Source: Pseudomonas sp. S09G 359 (GTDB taxonomy: Bacteria > Pseudomonadota > Gammaproteobacteria > Pseudomonadales > Pseudomonadaceae). From it: DNA of 64,000 nt. The first letter of the stretch is position 1. Every line of letters begins with the position of its first letter. Below are positions 43,649 through 52,829 of this stretch, one piece after another. A program made the translations under genes and the position numbers. Under the pieces are notes generated by a model. It had not been told where the DNA came from. It searched no databases and saw only the letters and a program-made list of their open reading frames with translations. The DNA is taken from positions 6,623,501 through 6,687,500 of the forward strand of contig NZ_CP025263.1 in NCBI RefSeq assembly GCF_002843605.1, in the 5' to 3' direction.

Positions 43649-46600
43649 ATGCCCCAACCCTCCACCGACCAAGCGTCACTCAACGGCAACAGCCTGCTCA
43701 CTCAACTGACCACCGGCCCATCCATTCGCGAAGTGGCCGCGAACGTGTTGCGGCCGGAGTTGAAGGAGCTGTATCCGGAATTGGATATCGACCCGGACCT
43801 GGCGATCGTCGTCTCGCCCGCCTGGCTGATCATCAATGACGAAGTGGTGCCAGGCTTGCCTCATCATGAGTCGCTTACCGGCGCACTCGCACGACGCGCC
43901 GTTTCCGATACACCGCTGACCTACATCGACGGCGAGCACTACCTGACCGACCGCGCCGCCGACGGCCCGGACATCCACCTGCCGGTGCGTATCGACGCCA
44001 TCGGCCGGCTGATCAATGAATGTGCACCGCTGTTGTTCATCGCCTATCAGGAACAGCAACTGGCGTTCTGGAACCAGACCAATGGCCCCCGCGGCACCCG
44101 CTGGCAGACCTTCGCCCATGCGTTGCGCAACGTCTGGGATATCAAGCCGTCCGTAGGCTGGGGCGAGGATGAATGTGCGATGGCGAAAAACGTGTTCCTG
44201 TACCCGGATTACGCCGCACGCCTGCCCAATGACACCTACCGCACCCGTGCCTACCTGATGGACGTCGACATCGACCGAGGCACCGCCACCGAACACCTCA
44301 ACCTCGCCGCCCTCGCCATCCTGATCGGCTCCCACGACCAGCACACGATGATCCTCACGCACTCGATTGCGACCGGCTACCAACAGTTCGACAGCCAGCA
44401 AGCACTGGGCCAGGCACTGACCCTGCATGCCACCAACCTCAAGGATGAAACACTGCGCTGGCGCCTGTTTGAGCCCCAGGGGGATTTTTTCGAGTACCAG
44501 GCGTGTTCGCTGATCGGCCTGCAAATCGATGCCATCGGCAAGCTCTCCATGGGCGACACGCTCGGGCAGGCCAGTGACGATATCTCCCTGCGCGGGGAGC
44601 TGGAATTCGGGCAATTGTCGTCGGACGACCGCGACAAGCTGGAAAAAGTCAGCGATGCGCTCCCCGACTGGTTGAAGACCACCAGCCAGGCCGACCTGTC
44701 CCGCTATAGCCGCTATATGTTCGACATTGCCACCCTCAATAGCAGCGTCGCCAACAAGACCTATCAGGATGATATTCCACTGATCAGCGATTACGCCCTG
44801 CAGGCTATCGCCGAGGCCATGGCCAAGACCTTAACCCCCGCCCAGAAAAAAGACCTGGGCCTGGTGGCGAATGGCGAGCAACTCAATCAGCAACTGATGC
44901 TCAAGCTCAAAAACGTGCAAATCAGCGTGACCAGTCAAGTGGTCTGGGGGTTGTTCACCGCGCCCGGTCTGACCAGCACCGTCACCTTCAGCCTGGCCGA
45001 CCTGGCCCTGCAAAACCTGATCGCCCTGCCGTTGGGCAACAAGGTTGCGACCTACAAGGATGGCCGCAGCTTGCCGACCTGGATGAGCGTGACGTACCTG
45101 CAAGACCTGATCACCCAAGTGAATATCGGCGAGCAGTACCCCAAACGGGTGAAAACTATCCTGCTCGACGATCCTGTGCAGTCGCAGCTCAGGCAAACCC
45201 TCTATATCGACCAGCTGCGCCTGCAATTGCCACTGCTGGCGCTGCAATACAAGATCCGCCGCCAGTACGGCGTGAATGAACAAGGCTACCGTTATATCTG
45301 CGCGGCCATGGCAAGCGACCCCAACCTACGCCGCGTAAACGGCTACAACGTGGTCATCCGGCCCCTGGCATTTATCCCCACGCGCCGCACCAGCCAGGCT
45401 GTGGACCTGGTCAGCAACATGTTCGTCATCGGCCCGCAGCACCCGGCCCAGGGCCCCTGCCTGCTGTATCGACCCCAGTCCACAGCACAGTTGATGCAAT
45501 TTGCCTCGCCGATCAACTTGATCTACGCCATCAAACAACCTGGCGAGCTACGCGAATCGGTGTTGGCCTGGCTGCCTGATGGCGTGCGGTCCGACTACAC
45601 ACAATTTGTCTTCCCCGGTCCTTTGCTCGCCTCGCCCCGGACGCTGTCCACCCTGTTGGTAGAACCGTGGCTGGCGGTAAGCATGACCGGGCCGGTCATT
45701 CTCGGTAGCCAGACCCTGCATAACGACAACCTGGCGACCCTGTTCACATCCAATGCAAAGGCGCTGGTCGACCTCGCCGACAAGCAGTCGGTCTCCAACG
45801 CGGAGGCCCGCTGGGAAAGTTTCAAGCGAGCCGGCTGGACGATCTTCAATGCCGCGCTGCCGTTTTTGGGCAAAACCGTCGGCACGGCCGCCTGGATCAA
45901 CCAACTGATCAATGACGTGCAGCAAGCCATCGACGCTGAGGAAAGTGGCGACAGCGAGGCAAAATGGTCAGCCTTGACCGATATTTTCCTCAACCTGGGC
46001 ATGGTCCTGGCGCTGCACCTGGCCAGCCGCCAAAGCTCCGCAGGGCGCGTGGAAAAGCCCACGGTGAAAGAGTCAGCCCCCCTCATCCCTGCGGAGCCGC
46101 CGACTCAAACAACCCCGCAGCAACTGCCCGATATCCAGGCCTCAGAACTGCCCACTGGCCATGAACCCTCCCTGTATACCCTGGGGGCCCTGACGCGCAA
46201 AACCCTGGATCTGAGAAAGACCCTGGAGAGCTTCAGCGTGACCCGCCCCGAAACACTGGGCGCGCAGCAAACCCAGCCGGGCCCGCACCAACACCTCTAC
46301 CCCCTCGATGATCAATGGTATGCCCCGGTGGGCGAGCGCTGGTTCAAGGTGCAACTGGACGAAAACGACACGGTGCTGATCGTCGATGCCACCAACCCCG
46401 CACGCCTGGGCCCGGTGCTGATCAACAACCGTGCGGGCCAATGGTTCGTCGATACGCGCTTGCGCCTGCGGGGCGGGGGGTTCAGAAGCCGGATGAAAAA
46501 AGGCCAGCGGCTCAAGCCGGTCACGGCCAGCAGCCTGCGCGAGCAGCTGGACGCCTTCAACCGGGATGAAAAAAAACACTGCCAAGCCTTGGAGACCGCC

Positions 46601-48292
46601 CGCAGTCTCAGCCGGGCCGCGCCACCCGCCACGGCCGACAGCGCACTGAAGACGTTTCTCGCGACACTGGATAAACGTCGCGACGAGTACGAAACACCAA
46701 TTGCCCAGCTGAAATCCCTGAACCTGATCGACGTGGTACCCGACTATCCCGCACGCATGCTCAGCTATCTGCAGCAGCAACTACTCATTGCGCAATCGGG
46801 CGTCAACGAACTGCAGAAAGTCTTCCAGGCGGGCTTGGACGCCGCCGGACAAAGCATGGCCACCGACCCGGAAGAAGTCTTCGCCCGTCGGCGCATGGCC
46901 GATACGACCGTGGATATGATCCGCCAGTTGGAGCACATGCATTCACGCTTCAAATTCCTGAGGGAGTTGGGTGCCGCGGGCGCAGAACTGGAACTGAAGA
47001 CCCGCGCGGACCTGCCACGGTTTGATCTGGATGATCTGAAAAGCTACCGCATTTCGCTGGCGCGCTCCCTGTGCCTGCGGGAAAACAGCACAGCGGATAT
47101 GACCGAAGCGCGTAGCAGTGTGAACGAGATCGTGCAGACCGCCCAATTCGCCGTGCAAAGCGCCCGCGAGCTGGCAGAGCAGCAGGCTGAACTCGACCTC
47201 GACATGCAAATCGAGGCGCTCGACAACCTGGTCGACCAATTTACCGTGACAGACCAGAACCTGTTGGACTTGCCAAACGAGTACCCGCAGCTGATAGAAA
47301 AAACGTCGGTGGACGACCTGCGCAAGCAAATCGACGAATACGCACAACGGGCAGTGCGGTCGCTGAACACTGCGCTGCGCGAGCGCAAAGTCCAGGACGC
47401 CAGAGCCGAGGCTGAGGCGTCATCAAGCACGTCTGCCCGCCCCAAAAAGGCGGTTATCAGGACGCGCTTCCAGGGTGTGATCGTCGGCGAGCCGCGTGCG
47501 AACGATCCCGACTTTGTAGACGTCAAGGCGCCCCTGACCCATCAGGTCATCGCAACATTTCACAAAAAAGCCGGTGGCAATTGGGTTGAGCACACCACAC
47601 CTCTCCCTCCCGCGAGCCGCCCACCCACCGTGAGCCCGGCCAACAGCCTTAGAAAAGCGCAGGCGCTGCTGGACGACGTCGACCGTTTTATCCAGCGCAC
47701 CAAGACACAGGCCGACGAACCTCAACGGTTACCGGTGGAGATCGAGGAGAAGTTCGAGCGCCGGGCAAAAACACTGGAACAGGCCAGCCGCATCATCGAA
47801 CACGCCGCCAACGCTACCAACGAAACCGATATTACTGCCTTCCAGGCGATGAACCGGCAGCTCGATGAGGCGGTGAAAAAGCTCTATCGCGAAGGGCGTC
47901 GCGTGCGGCTCGACATGCTCAAGAGTCGCCTGCCAACGGCCGGCCATGTGGAGTTGTTGTCCACCGAAAAAGAGGTGAGCATTAATGCGTCAGGTGTTCG
48001 CCGCCGGCTCAAAGGTCCAAAAAAGGATTTCATGCAGGAATATGAGGTGCGAGACCAAAAAACCAAAAGAGTGCTGTGGTATGCACACTTTCACTACACG
48101 AGCCTGGACGCGCCAGGCGAGGCATACACCGCCGCGCACCTCAAAACCCCGGAACAACGCCGGCTGGGCGGCGCGTTTGAAGAGTATGAGGGCATGCCGG
48201 AGCAGTTACGCCGTGCCGTCTATCGCGCCAAGATCGGCCCGCACCTGGCGCGCACGCTGTTCCTGAGCAAGGCACCCGCTTCGGCCACCTGA
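43649..48292 (+). CDS. Large dermonecrotic-toxin-like (DUF6543-type) protein
   Basis: 1547 residues from the ATG at 43649 (AAGGA at 43636-43640). From memory it resembles the Pseudomonas family annotated dermonecrotic toxin domain (DUF6543): LRPELKELYPELDIDPD near the start, LINECAPLLFIAYQEQQLAF, WGEDECAMAKNVF, DDQWYAPVGERWFKV around 885 and GQWFVDTRLRLRGGG. Two hydrophobic stretches lie near 730-800. Long helical, coiled-coil-like regions run from about 1000 to 1330. A conserved-looking end (FMQEYEVRDQ, VLWYAHFHYTS, AHLKTPEQRRLGG) fills 1400-1547. There is no signal peptide and no obvious catalytic motif. It is a lone gene with no recognisable immunity partner. Delivery and activity are unknown. 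Confidence 0.65.
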   Translation: MPQPSTDQASLNGNSLLTQLTTGPSIREVAANVLRPELKELYPELDIDPDLAIVVSPAWLIINDEVVPGLPHHESLTGALARRAVSDTPLTYIDGEHYLTDRAADGPDIHLPVRIDAIGRLINECAPLLFIAYQEQQLAFWNQTNGPRGTRWQTFAHALRNVWDIKPSVGWGEDECAMAKNVFLYPDYAARLPNDTYRTRAYLMDVDIDRGTATEHLNLAALAILIGSHDQHTMILTHSIATGYQQFDSQQALGQALTLHATNLKDETLRWRLFEPQGDFFEYQACSLIGLQIDAIGKLSMGDTLGQASDDISLRGELEFGQLSSDDRDKLEKVSDALPDWLKTTSQADLSRYSRYMFDIATLNSSVANKTYQDDIPLISDYALQAIAEAMAKTLTPAQKKDLGLVANGEQLNQQLMLKLKNVQISVTSQVVWGLFTAPGLTSTVTFSLADLALQNLIALPLGNKVATYKDGRSLPTWMSVTYLQDLITQVNIGEQYPKRVKTILLDDPVQSQLRQTLYIDQLRLQLPLLALQYKIRRQYGVNEQGYRYICAAMASDPNLRRVNGYNVVIRPLAFIPTRRTSQAVDLVSNMFVIGPQHPAQGPCLLYRPQSTAQLMQFASPINLIYAIKQPGELRESVLAWLPDGVRSDYTQFVFPGPLLASPRTLSTLLVEPWLAVSMTGPVILGSQTLHNDNLATLFTSNAKALVDLADKQSVSNAEARWESFKRAGWTIFNAALPFLGKTVGTAAWINQLINDVQQAIDAEESGDSEAKWSALTDIFLNLGMVLALHLASRQSSAGRVEKPTVKESAPLIPAEPPTQTTPQQLPDIQASELPTGHEPSLYTLGALTRKTLDLRKTLESFSVTRPETLGAQQTQPGPHQHLYPLDDQWYAPVGERWFKVQLDENDTVLIVDATNPARLGPVLINNRAGQWFVDTRLRLRGGGFRSRMKKGQRLKPVTASSLREQLDAFNRDEKKHCQALETARSLSRAAPPATADSALKTFLATLDKRRDEYETPIAQLKSLNLIDVVPDYPARMLSYLQQQLLIAQSGVNELQKVFQAGLDAAGQSMATDPEEVFARRRMADTTVDMIRQLEHMHSRFKFLRELGAAGAELELKTRADLPRFDLDDLKSYRISLARSLCLRENSTADMTEARSSVNEIVQTAQFAVQSARELAEQQAELDLDMQIEALDNLVDQFTVTDQNLLDLPNEYPQLIEKTSVDDLRKQIDEYAQRAVRSLNTALRERKVQDARAEAEASSSTSARPKKAVIRTRFQGVIVGEPRANDPDFVDVKAPLTHQVIATFHKKAGGNWVEHTTPLPPASRPPTVSPANSLRKAQALLDDVDRFIQRTKTQADEPQRLPVEIEEKFERRAKTLEQASRIIEHAANATNETDITAFQAMNRQLDEAVKKLYREGRRVRLDMLKSRLPTAGHVELLSTEKEVSINASGVRRRLKGPKKDFMQEYEVRDQKTKRVLWYAHFHYTSLDAPGEAYTAAHLKTPEQRRLGGAFEEYEGMPEQLRRAVYRAKIGPHLARTLFLSKAPASAT

Positions 48293-48298
48293 AGCGGA

Positions 48299-49846
48299 TT
48301 ATCTCCAGGCCTGACGCAACCGCGCCAGTGCCTGGCTGATCTGCGCTTCGGGTACGGCCGCAAAACCCAGGACCAGCCCGGCACGCTGGTCTGACAGCGT
48401 GCCGGAATCGGGCAACCAGTAACTGCTCAGCCCATTGACCTCTACGCCCGCCGCCGCAGCCTGGGCAACCAGTACCTGCTCCCGAGCCACGTTGTGTACC
48501 GGCACCGTCAGGTGCAACCCGGCCGCCACACCTGGCAGTTTGCCAATGCCCTCGATACCCTCGGGCCATTCGCCAAGCAAGGTGTTCAAACGGCTCAACG
48601 CGGCGCGGCGCATGCGGCGCACATGCCGCTGGAAATGACCGGCGGCCATGAACTCGGCCATCACCGCCTGGGTGCTGACCTCGGAGTGGCGTACATCCAC
48701 CGCCCGCCGCCGGGCGAAGGCCTGCACCAGCTCCGCGGGCAGCACCAGATAACCCAGGCGCAACGCCGGAAACGCGACCTTGCCGAACGTGCCGACGTAG
48801 AGCACTCGCCCGCTGCGGTCCAGCGCTGCCAGCGGCGCCAGGGGTGCGCCGCTGTAACGGTATTCACCGTCGTAGTCGTCCTCGATGATCCAGCCGCCAG
48901 TGCGTTCGGCCCAAGCCAGCAACTCCAGGCGCCGCGCCAGGCTCATCACCACGCCCATGGGGTATTGGTGAGAGGGCGTGACATAGGCCAGGCGGCACTG
49001 CTTGATGGCATTTAGCGCCGTGCAATCGATACCTTCGCTGTCCACTGCCACGCCGTGCAGGTGCGCACCGGCAACCGCGAAGGCATGGCCGGCGGCGCGG
49101 TAGCCTGGGTTTTCAATCGCGACGCTGTCGCCCGGCCCCACCAGCAACTGTGCACAAAGGCTGATTGCCTGCTGCGCGCCACTGGTGATCACTATTTGCT
49201 CAGCGGTGCATTGCAGGCCACGCGAGCTGCGCAAGTACGCTGCGATCAGGCCGCGCAAACGCGCATCCCCCGCGGGGTCGCCGTAACACAGTTGCTGCAG
49301 GTCCGGCTTACGCCAGAAAGCCGCATTCAGCTTGGCCCACACGTCGAACGGGAACAGATCGAACGCCGGCACCCCCACCCGAAACGCCCGTGGCGGGCCC
49401 GTCGGTGGCAACGGTAGATGGTTGGTTTCCACCCGCCCCAAAGCCGGACTGTGGATAACTTGGCTGGATGAAATAACCGGTAAATCCAGCCAATCTGTGG
49501 ATAACCCTGGGGATAAGCCTGTTGAAAACCCTGTGGATACTTTTGTGGATAATTTTTTTGCGGCCCCGGGAGTTTGTGGCAGTTGCGCCACATAGGTGCC
49601 GTCGCCCACCCGCCCTTCGATAAAGCCTTCGGCATACAGCTGGTCGTAGGCGCGTACCACGCTGTTGCGCGAGATCGACAGTGCTGCCGCCAAGTCGCGG
49701 CTGGCGGGCAGCCGCGTGCCGCTGACCAGCCGCCCGTCCAGCACCCGTTGGCGCAAGGCCTGGTAGAGCTGGCGTGTCAGGCCGTGGCGGCGGTCCAGTT
49801 CGATACCGGCGGGGTTGAACGACAGCGGTGGCTCAATCGGCGGCAT
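48299..49846 (-). CDS. MocR family regulator (GntR helix-turn-helix + aminotransferase)
   Basis: 515 residues. GntR winged helix at about 20-88 (LPASRDLAAALSISRNSVVRAYDQL pattern, LPASRDLAAALSISRNSVV). A linker covers 89-150. The aminotransferase-like domain starts near 150, with IIEDDYDGEYRY and the PLP-lysine region LYVGTFGKVAFPALRLGY. MocR/PdxR proteins sense PLP or a PLP adduct and control neighbouring genes. Residues 99-118 consist of five four-residue units of LST(G)-type, encoded by a 12-bp DNA repeat. It is divergent from paiB, which it may regulate. Confidence 0.9.
   Translation of the reverse strand: MPPIEPPLSFNPAGIELDRRHGLTRQLYQALRQRVLDGRLVSGTRLPASRDLAAALSISRNSVVRAYDQLYAEGFIEGRVGDGTYVAQLPQTPGAAKKLSTKVSTGFSTGLSPGLSTDWLDLPVISSSQVIHSPALGRVETNHLPLPPTGPPRAFRVGVPAFDLFPFDVWAKLNAAFWRKPDLQQLCYGDPAGDARLRGLIAAYLRSSRGLQCTAEQIVITSGAQQAISLCAQLLVGPGDSVAIENPGYRAAGHAFAVAGAHLHGVAVDSEGIDCTALNAIKQCRLAYVTPSHQYPMGVVMSLARRLELLAWAERTGGWIIEDDYDGEYRYSGAPLAPLAALDRSGRVLYVGTFGKVAFPALRLGYLVLPAELVQAFARRRAVDVRHSEVSTQAVMAEFMAAGHFQRHVRRMRRAALSRLNTLLGEWPEGIEGIGKLPGVAAGLHLTVPVHNVAREQVLVAQAAAAGVEVNGLSSYWLPDSGTLSDQRAGLVLGFAAVPEAQISQALARLRQAWR
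49495..49554. repeat. 12-bp minisatellite of DnaA-box-like units within the MocR gene
   Basis: Five tandem 12-bp units at 49495, 49507, 49519, 49531 and 49543. They contain TGTGGATAA (49496), TGGGGATAA (49508), TGTTGAAAA, TGTGGATAC (49532) and TGTGGATAA (49544). TGTGGATAA is the complement of the DnaA box TTATCCACA. A further TGTGGATAA is at 49450-49458. On the minus strand the units encode LST/VST/FST/LSP/LST four-residue repeats. Confidence 0.8.
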
Positions 49847-49848
49847 CG

Positions 49849-49868
49849 AATTGGACCTATGAAATTGG
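49849..49868. promoter_or_regulatory. Direct repeat in the mocR-paiB divergent region
   Basis: AATTGG at 49849-49854 and 49863-49868, each followed by CTAT-like bases. MocR regulators often bind direct repeats beside their divergent targets; that this is one is a guess. Confidence 0.3.
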
Positions 49869-49936
49869 CTATAGATGGCTCTTACAACGAACCATTAGCC
49901 TGCCTAGGATGCAGGCATTCGCCAAGGAAAATCTTC

Positions 49937-50575
49937 ATGTACACACCTCGCGCCTTTGCTCTCGACGATTTGCCCGAACTGCAGCAACTGATGCACCACA
50001 CGCGCCTGGCGCAGTTGGTGACCTTTGGCGAGCAAGGCCTGGTGGCCAGCCATTTACCGTTGCTGCTCAACCCCGATGAAGGCCCCAACGGCACCCTCTA
50101 CGGGCACCTGGCCAAGGCCAATCGCCAATGGCAGGACCTGCAACACGGCGCCGAAGCGCTGGTGATCTTCGCCGGCGCCGAGGCCTACATCAGCCCGGCG
50201 TTCTACCCGGCCAAGGCCGAGCACGGCAAAGTGGTGCCGACCTGGAATTACCTGGCGGTGCACGCCTATGGCCTGCCGCAGGTATTCACCGACGCCGAGC
50301 GCCTGCTCACGCTGGTCAGCGCCCTCACCGACCGCCACGAAGGCGGCCGTGCACAACCGTGGAAAGTCAGCGACGCCCCCGCCGATTACATCGACGGCAT
50401 GCTCAAGGCCATCGTCGGCTTTGCCCTGCCGATCGAACGCCTGGTCGGCAAACGCAAACTCAGCCAGAACCGCAGCGCCGAAGACATCGCCGGCGTGCGC
50501 GAAGGCCTGGCGGCCAGCACTGATGTGCGCGACCAGACCCTCGCCCGCTTTATTCCCCAAGGAGTTTCAGAATGA
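49937..50575 (+). CDS. paiB: PaiB-type FMN-binding split-barrel protein
   Basis: 212 residues starting at MYTPRAFALDD. PaiB signature HLPLLLNPDEGPNGTLYGHL, later AYISPAFYPAKAEHGKVVPTWNY and DYIDGMLKAIVGFALPI. Such proteins are annotated as transcriptional regulators but are flavin-fold proteins of unclear role. The gene overlaps the next acetyltransferase gene by 4 bp, like the pai pairing of PaiA (acetyltransferase) with PaiB in Bacillus. Confidence 0.92.
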   Translation: MYTPRAFALDDLPELQQLMHHTRLAQLVTFGEQGLVASHLPLLLNPDEGPNGTLYGHLAKANRQWQDLQHGAEALVIFAGAEAYISPAFYPAKAEHGKVVPTWNYLAVHAYGLPQVFTDAERLLTLVSALTDRHEGGRAQPWKVSDAPADYIDGMLKAIVGFALPIERLVGKRKLSQNRSAEDIAGVREGLAASTDVRDQTLARFIPQGVSE

Positions 50576-51018
50576 GCCAGATCGACATCCGCCCGGTCAC
50601 CGCCGCCGACCACGCCGCCTGGTTGCCGCTGTGGCAGGCGTACTTGAAGTTCTACAACACCGAGTTGCCCGAGGCCGTGAGCCAAAGCACCTGGCAGCGC
50701 CTGATCGACGCCAGCGAGCCGACCCATTCGGCGCTGGCCTGGCAGGATGGCAAGGCGGTGGGCATGGTCAATTTCATCTACCACCGCTCCAACTGGAGCA
50801 TCGAAAACTCCTGCTACCTGCAAGACCTGCTGGTGGACCCGGCCCAACGCGGCACCGGCGTCGGGCGCAAGCTGATCGAGTTCGTCTACGCCACCGCCAA
50901 GGCCGACGGCTGCTGCAAAGTCCATTGGTTAACCCACGAAACCAACGCCACCGCGATTCAACTGTATGAACGCATCGCCGAACGCCCCGGCTTTATCCAG
51001 TTTCGCAAAGGCCTTTAA
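50572..51018 (+). CDS. GNAT family N-acetyltransferase
   Basis: 148 residues. GNAT fold with acetyl-CoA-binding motif A: LLVDPAQRGTGVGRKLIEFV. Ends with HETNATAIQLYERI, typical motif B. Start overlaps the paiB stop (ATGA). It may be the functional PaiA-type partner; the substrate is unknown. Confidence 0.9.
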   Translation: MSQIDIRPVTAADHAAWLPLWQAYLKFYNTELPEAVSQSTWQRLIDASEPTHSALAWQDGKAVGMVNFIYHRSNWSIENSCYLQDLLVDPAQRGTGVGRKLIEFVYATAKADGCCKVHWLTHETNATAIQLYERIAERPGFIQFRKGL

Positions 51019-51028
51019 GGAGAACCCC

Positions 51029-51697
51029 ATGACAACCTCGCTTGCCGACTGGAAAGGCGCCCCGGCGCCCACCGTGCAACTGCTCGAAGGGCGCTTTATC
51101 CGCCTGGAAAAACTCGACCCGGCGCGCCACGCCGATCAACTGTTCCAAGCCCTTGAAGGCCCTGGCGCCGACCCCAAGCTGTGGGATTATTTGCCCTATG
51201 GCCCGTTTCCCGAGCGTGCCGCGTTCGATGCCTGGCTGAACAACCACGCCACCAGTGCCGACCCGTACTTTTTCAGCGTGATCGACCGTGCCAGCGGCCA
51301 GGTACAGGGCATCCTCAGCCTGATGTCCATCGTGCCGGCCCAGGGTCGTATCGAAATCGGCCACGTTACCTTCGGCGCGCCGATGCAGCGCTCACCGAAA
51401 AGCACCGAGGCTGTGTACCTGCTGGCCAAACACGCGTTCGACCTGGGCTACCGCCGCCTGGAATGGAAGTGCAACAACGGCAACGCCCGCTCCAAATATG
51501 CGGCCGAGCGGCTGGGCTTCAGTTTTGAAGGGGTGTTCCGCCAGCATATGGTGGTGAAGGGGCAGAACCGCGACACCGCGTGGTATTCGATTCTGGATGG
51601 GGAATGGCCTGCGATTGGCGCAGGGTTTGAAACGTGGCTGTCGGAGGCCAACCAGAGCGGTTCAGGCCAACTGAAAACACTGACCGAGTGCCGATAA
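51029..51697 (+). CDS. RimJ/RimL-type GNAT N-acetyltransferase
   Basis: 222 residues starting at MTTSLADWKGAP, 10 bp after the previous gene with AAGGAG. It has the RimJ/L pattern LLEGRFIRLEKLDPARHADQ and the typical LGYRRLEWKCNNGNARSKYA, AERLGFSFEGVFRQHMVVKG. The target could be a protein N-terminus or a small amine. Third gene of the operon paiB-GNAT-GNAT; a REPIN follows. Confidence 0.92.
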   Translation: MTTSLADWKGAPAPTVQLLEGRFIRLEKLDPARHADQLFQALEGPGADPKLWDYLPYGPFPERAAFDAWLNNHATSADPYFFSVIDRASGQVQGILSLMSIVPAQGRIEIGHVTFGAPMQRSPKSTEAVYLLAKHAFDLGYRRLEWKCNNGNARSKYAAERLGFSFEGVFRQHMVVKGQNRDTAWYSILDGEWPAIGAGFETWLSEANQSGSGQLKTLTECR

Positions 51698-51710
51698 AAA
51701 ACCCAACCCC

Positions 51711-51800
51711 TGTGGGAGCGGGCTTGCTCGCGAAGGCGGTGTGTCAGTCACTGAAGCTATCGACTGATCCACCGCCTTCGCGAGCAAGCCCGCTCCCACA
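51711..51800. repeat. REPIN, GAGCGGGCTTGCTCGCG subtype
   Basis: Left arm TGTGGGAGCGGGCTTGCTCG, right arm CGAGCAAGCCCGCTCCCACA; both arms match completely. Inner parts GAAGGCGGTG / CACCGCCTTC are inverted too. Confidence 0.92.
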
Positions 51801-51820
51801 GAGGGTATGGGTTGATTCAA

Positions 51821-52732
51821 CTACCGCAGTTTCTCGGCCAGCACCGCAATGTGCTCGGGCCCGATCCCGCAGCAGCCGCCCAGATGGGTGGCCCCACGCG
51901 CCTGCCAATCGGCTGCCCAGTGCAGGTAACCGGGCGGGTCGAGGTCATCGCGCAAAGGGTCCAGGCCGTCGTTGGCCGTGGCTTCCTTGGGCTGTGGCGG
52001 GAAGGCATTGGCGTAGGCGCCGATCTGGATCGTCACCCCCAGGCGCTCGAAGGTCTGGCGAGCGGTATCAATGGCCGCACCAATCACCTCGGGCTGGCTG
52101 CAGTTGAACAGCAACACCTGCACCCCCAGTTGCGCCGCCGCTTCGGCCGCGTCTGCGACGGGTTCACCGGAACGCAGGCGTGGCACCTCGTCGGTGTCTT
52201 CGTCCTTCAACGTAAATGACAGCCAGAACGGTTTGCCATCCTGAGGCAAACCGGCGTGGATTGCGCGCGCCTCGGCAATCGAACTCTGGGTTTCCGCCAA
52301 CCACAGGTCAACATGGGGCGCCAGGCCCTGTACCAGCGGCGTCAGCAACTCAGACACACGCTGCGGCTCAAACAGGTCGGGACGATACGAACCGAACAGC
52401 GGCGGCAGCGAGCCGGCCACCTGCACGGCTTTGCCGGAGGCGTCTACTGCCCTGCGCGCCAACTCACCCGCCAATGCCGCCAGGGCCTGCCCTTCGGCCG
52501 CGAACCGCGCTTCGCCGATATGAAACGGCACCACTGCGTAGCTATTACTGGTGATGACGTTGGCGCCACTGTCGATGTAAGCCGCGTGCACCGCCTCCAC
52601 CGCCTGTGGGGCCTCGCTCAAGGCCAACGCCGACCACTCGGGCTGCCGGAAGGGCGCACCACGGCGTTGCAGTTCACGGCCCATGCCGCCATCAAGAATT
52701 ACTGTACCTGCGCCCATATGCTTTTTACTCAT
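51821..52732 (-). CDS. mmuM: Homocysteine S-methyltransferase
   Basis: 303 residues from the ATG at 52732. A GTG seven codons upstream and an ATG at 52717 are alternatives, and none has a clear ribosome site. It transfers methyl from S-methylmethionine (or SAM) to homocysteine, giving methionine. The zinc-binding cysteines are in LLFNCSQPEV and GGCCGIGPEH. Also LDGGMGRELQRRG and VAGSLPPLFGSYRPD are family-specific. It is divergent from an amino-acid binding-protein gene, suggesting joint uptake of S-methylmethionine or a related compound. Confidence 0.92.
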   Translation of the reverse strand: MSKKHMGAGTVILDGGMGRELQRRGAPFRQPEWSALALSEAPQAVEAVHAAYIDSGANVITSNSYAVVPFHIGEARFAAEGQALAALAGELARRAVDASGKAVQVAGSLPPLFGSYRPDLFEPQRVSELLTPLVQGLAPHVDLWLAETQSSIAEARAIHAGLPQDGKPFWLSFTLKDEDTDEVPRLRSGEPVADAAEAAAQLGVQVLLFNCSQPEVIGAAIDTARQTFERLGVTIQIGAYANAFPPQPKEATANDGLDPLRDDLDPPGYLHWAADWQARGATHLGGCCGIGPEHIAVLAEKLR

Positions 52733-52742
52733 AAGCTTATGA
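52729..52742. promoter_or_regulatory. Perfect palindrome at the mmuM 5' end
   Basis: TCATAAGCTTATGA, self-complementary over 14 bp. It overlaps the alternative mmuM starts. The 97-bp divergent gap is unusually AT-rich. Operator role is a guess. Confidence 0.3.
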
Positions 52743-52829
52743 AAATAACTCACTATGAGAGTCGTTCTTATAACTATTTAATACGTTCAATTTCATACAT
52801 ATCAACTCTTTTTTATAAAGGTCTTTCCC

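Noticed and set aside
49450..49554. An origin of replication
   Set aside because: The DnaA-box-like cluster lacks an AT-rich unwinding region and dnaA/dnaN neighbours, and the boxes are coding. Reported as a possible titration site instead.
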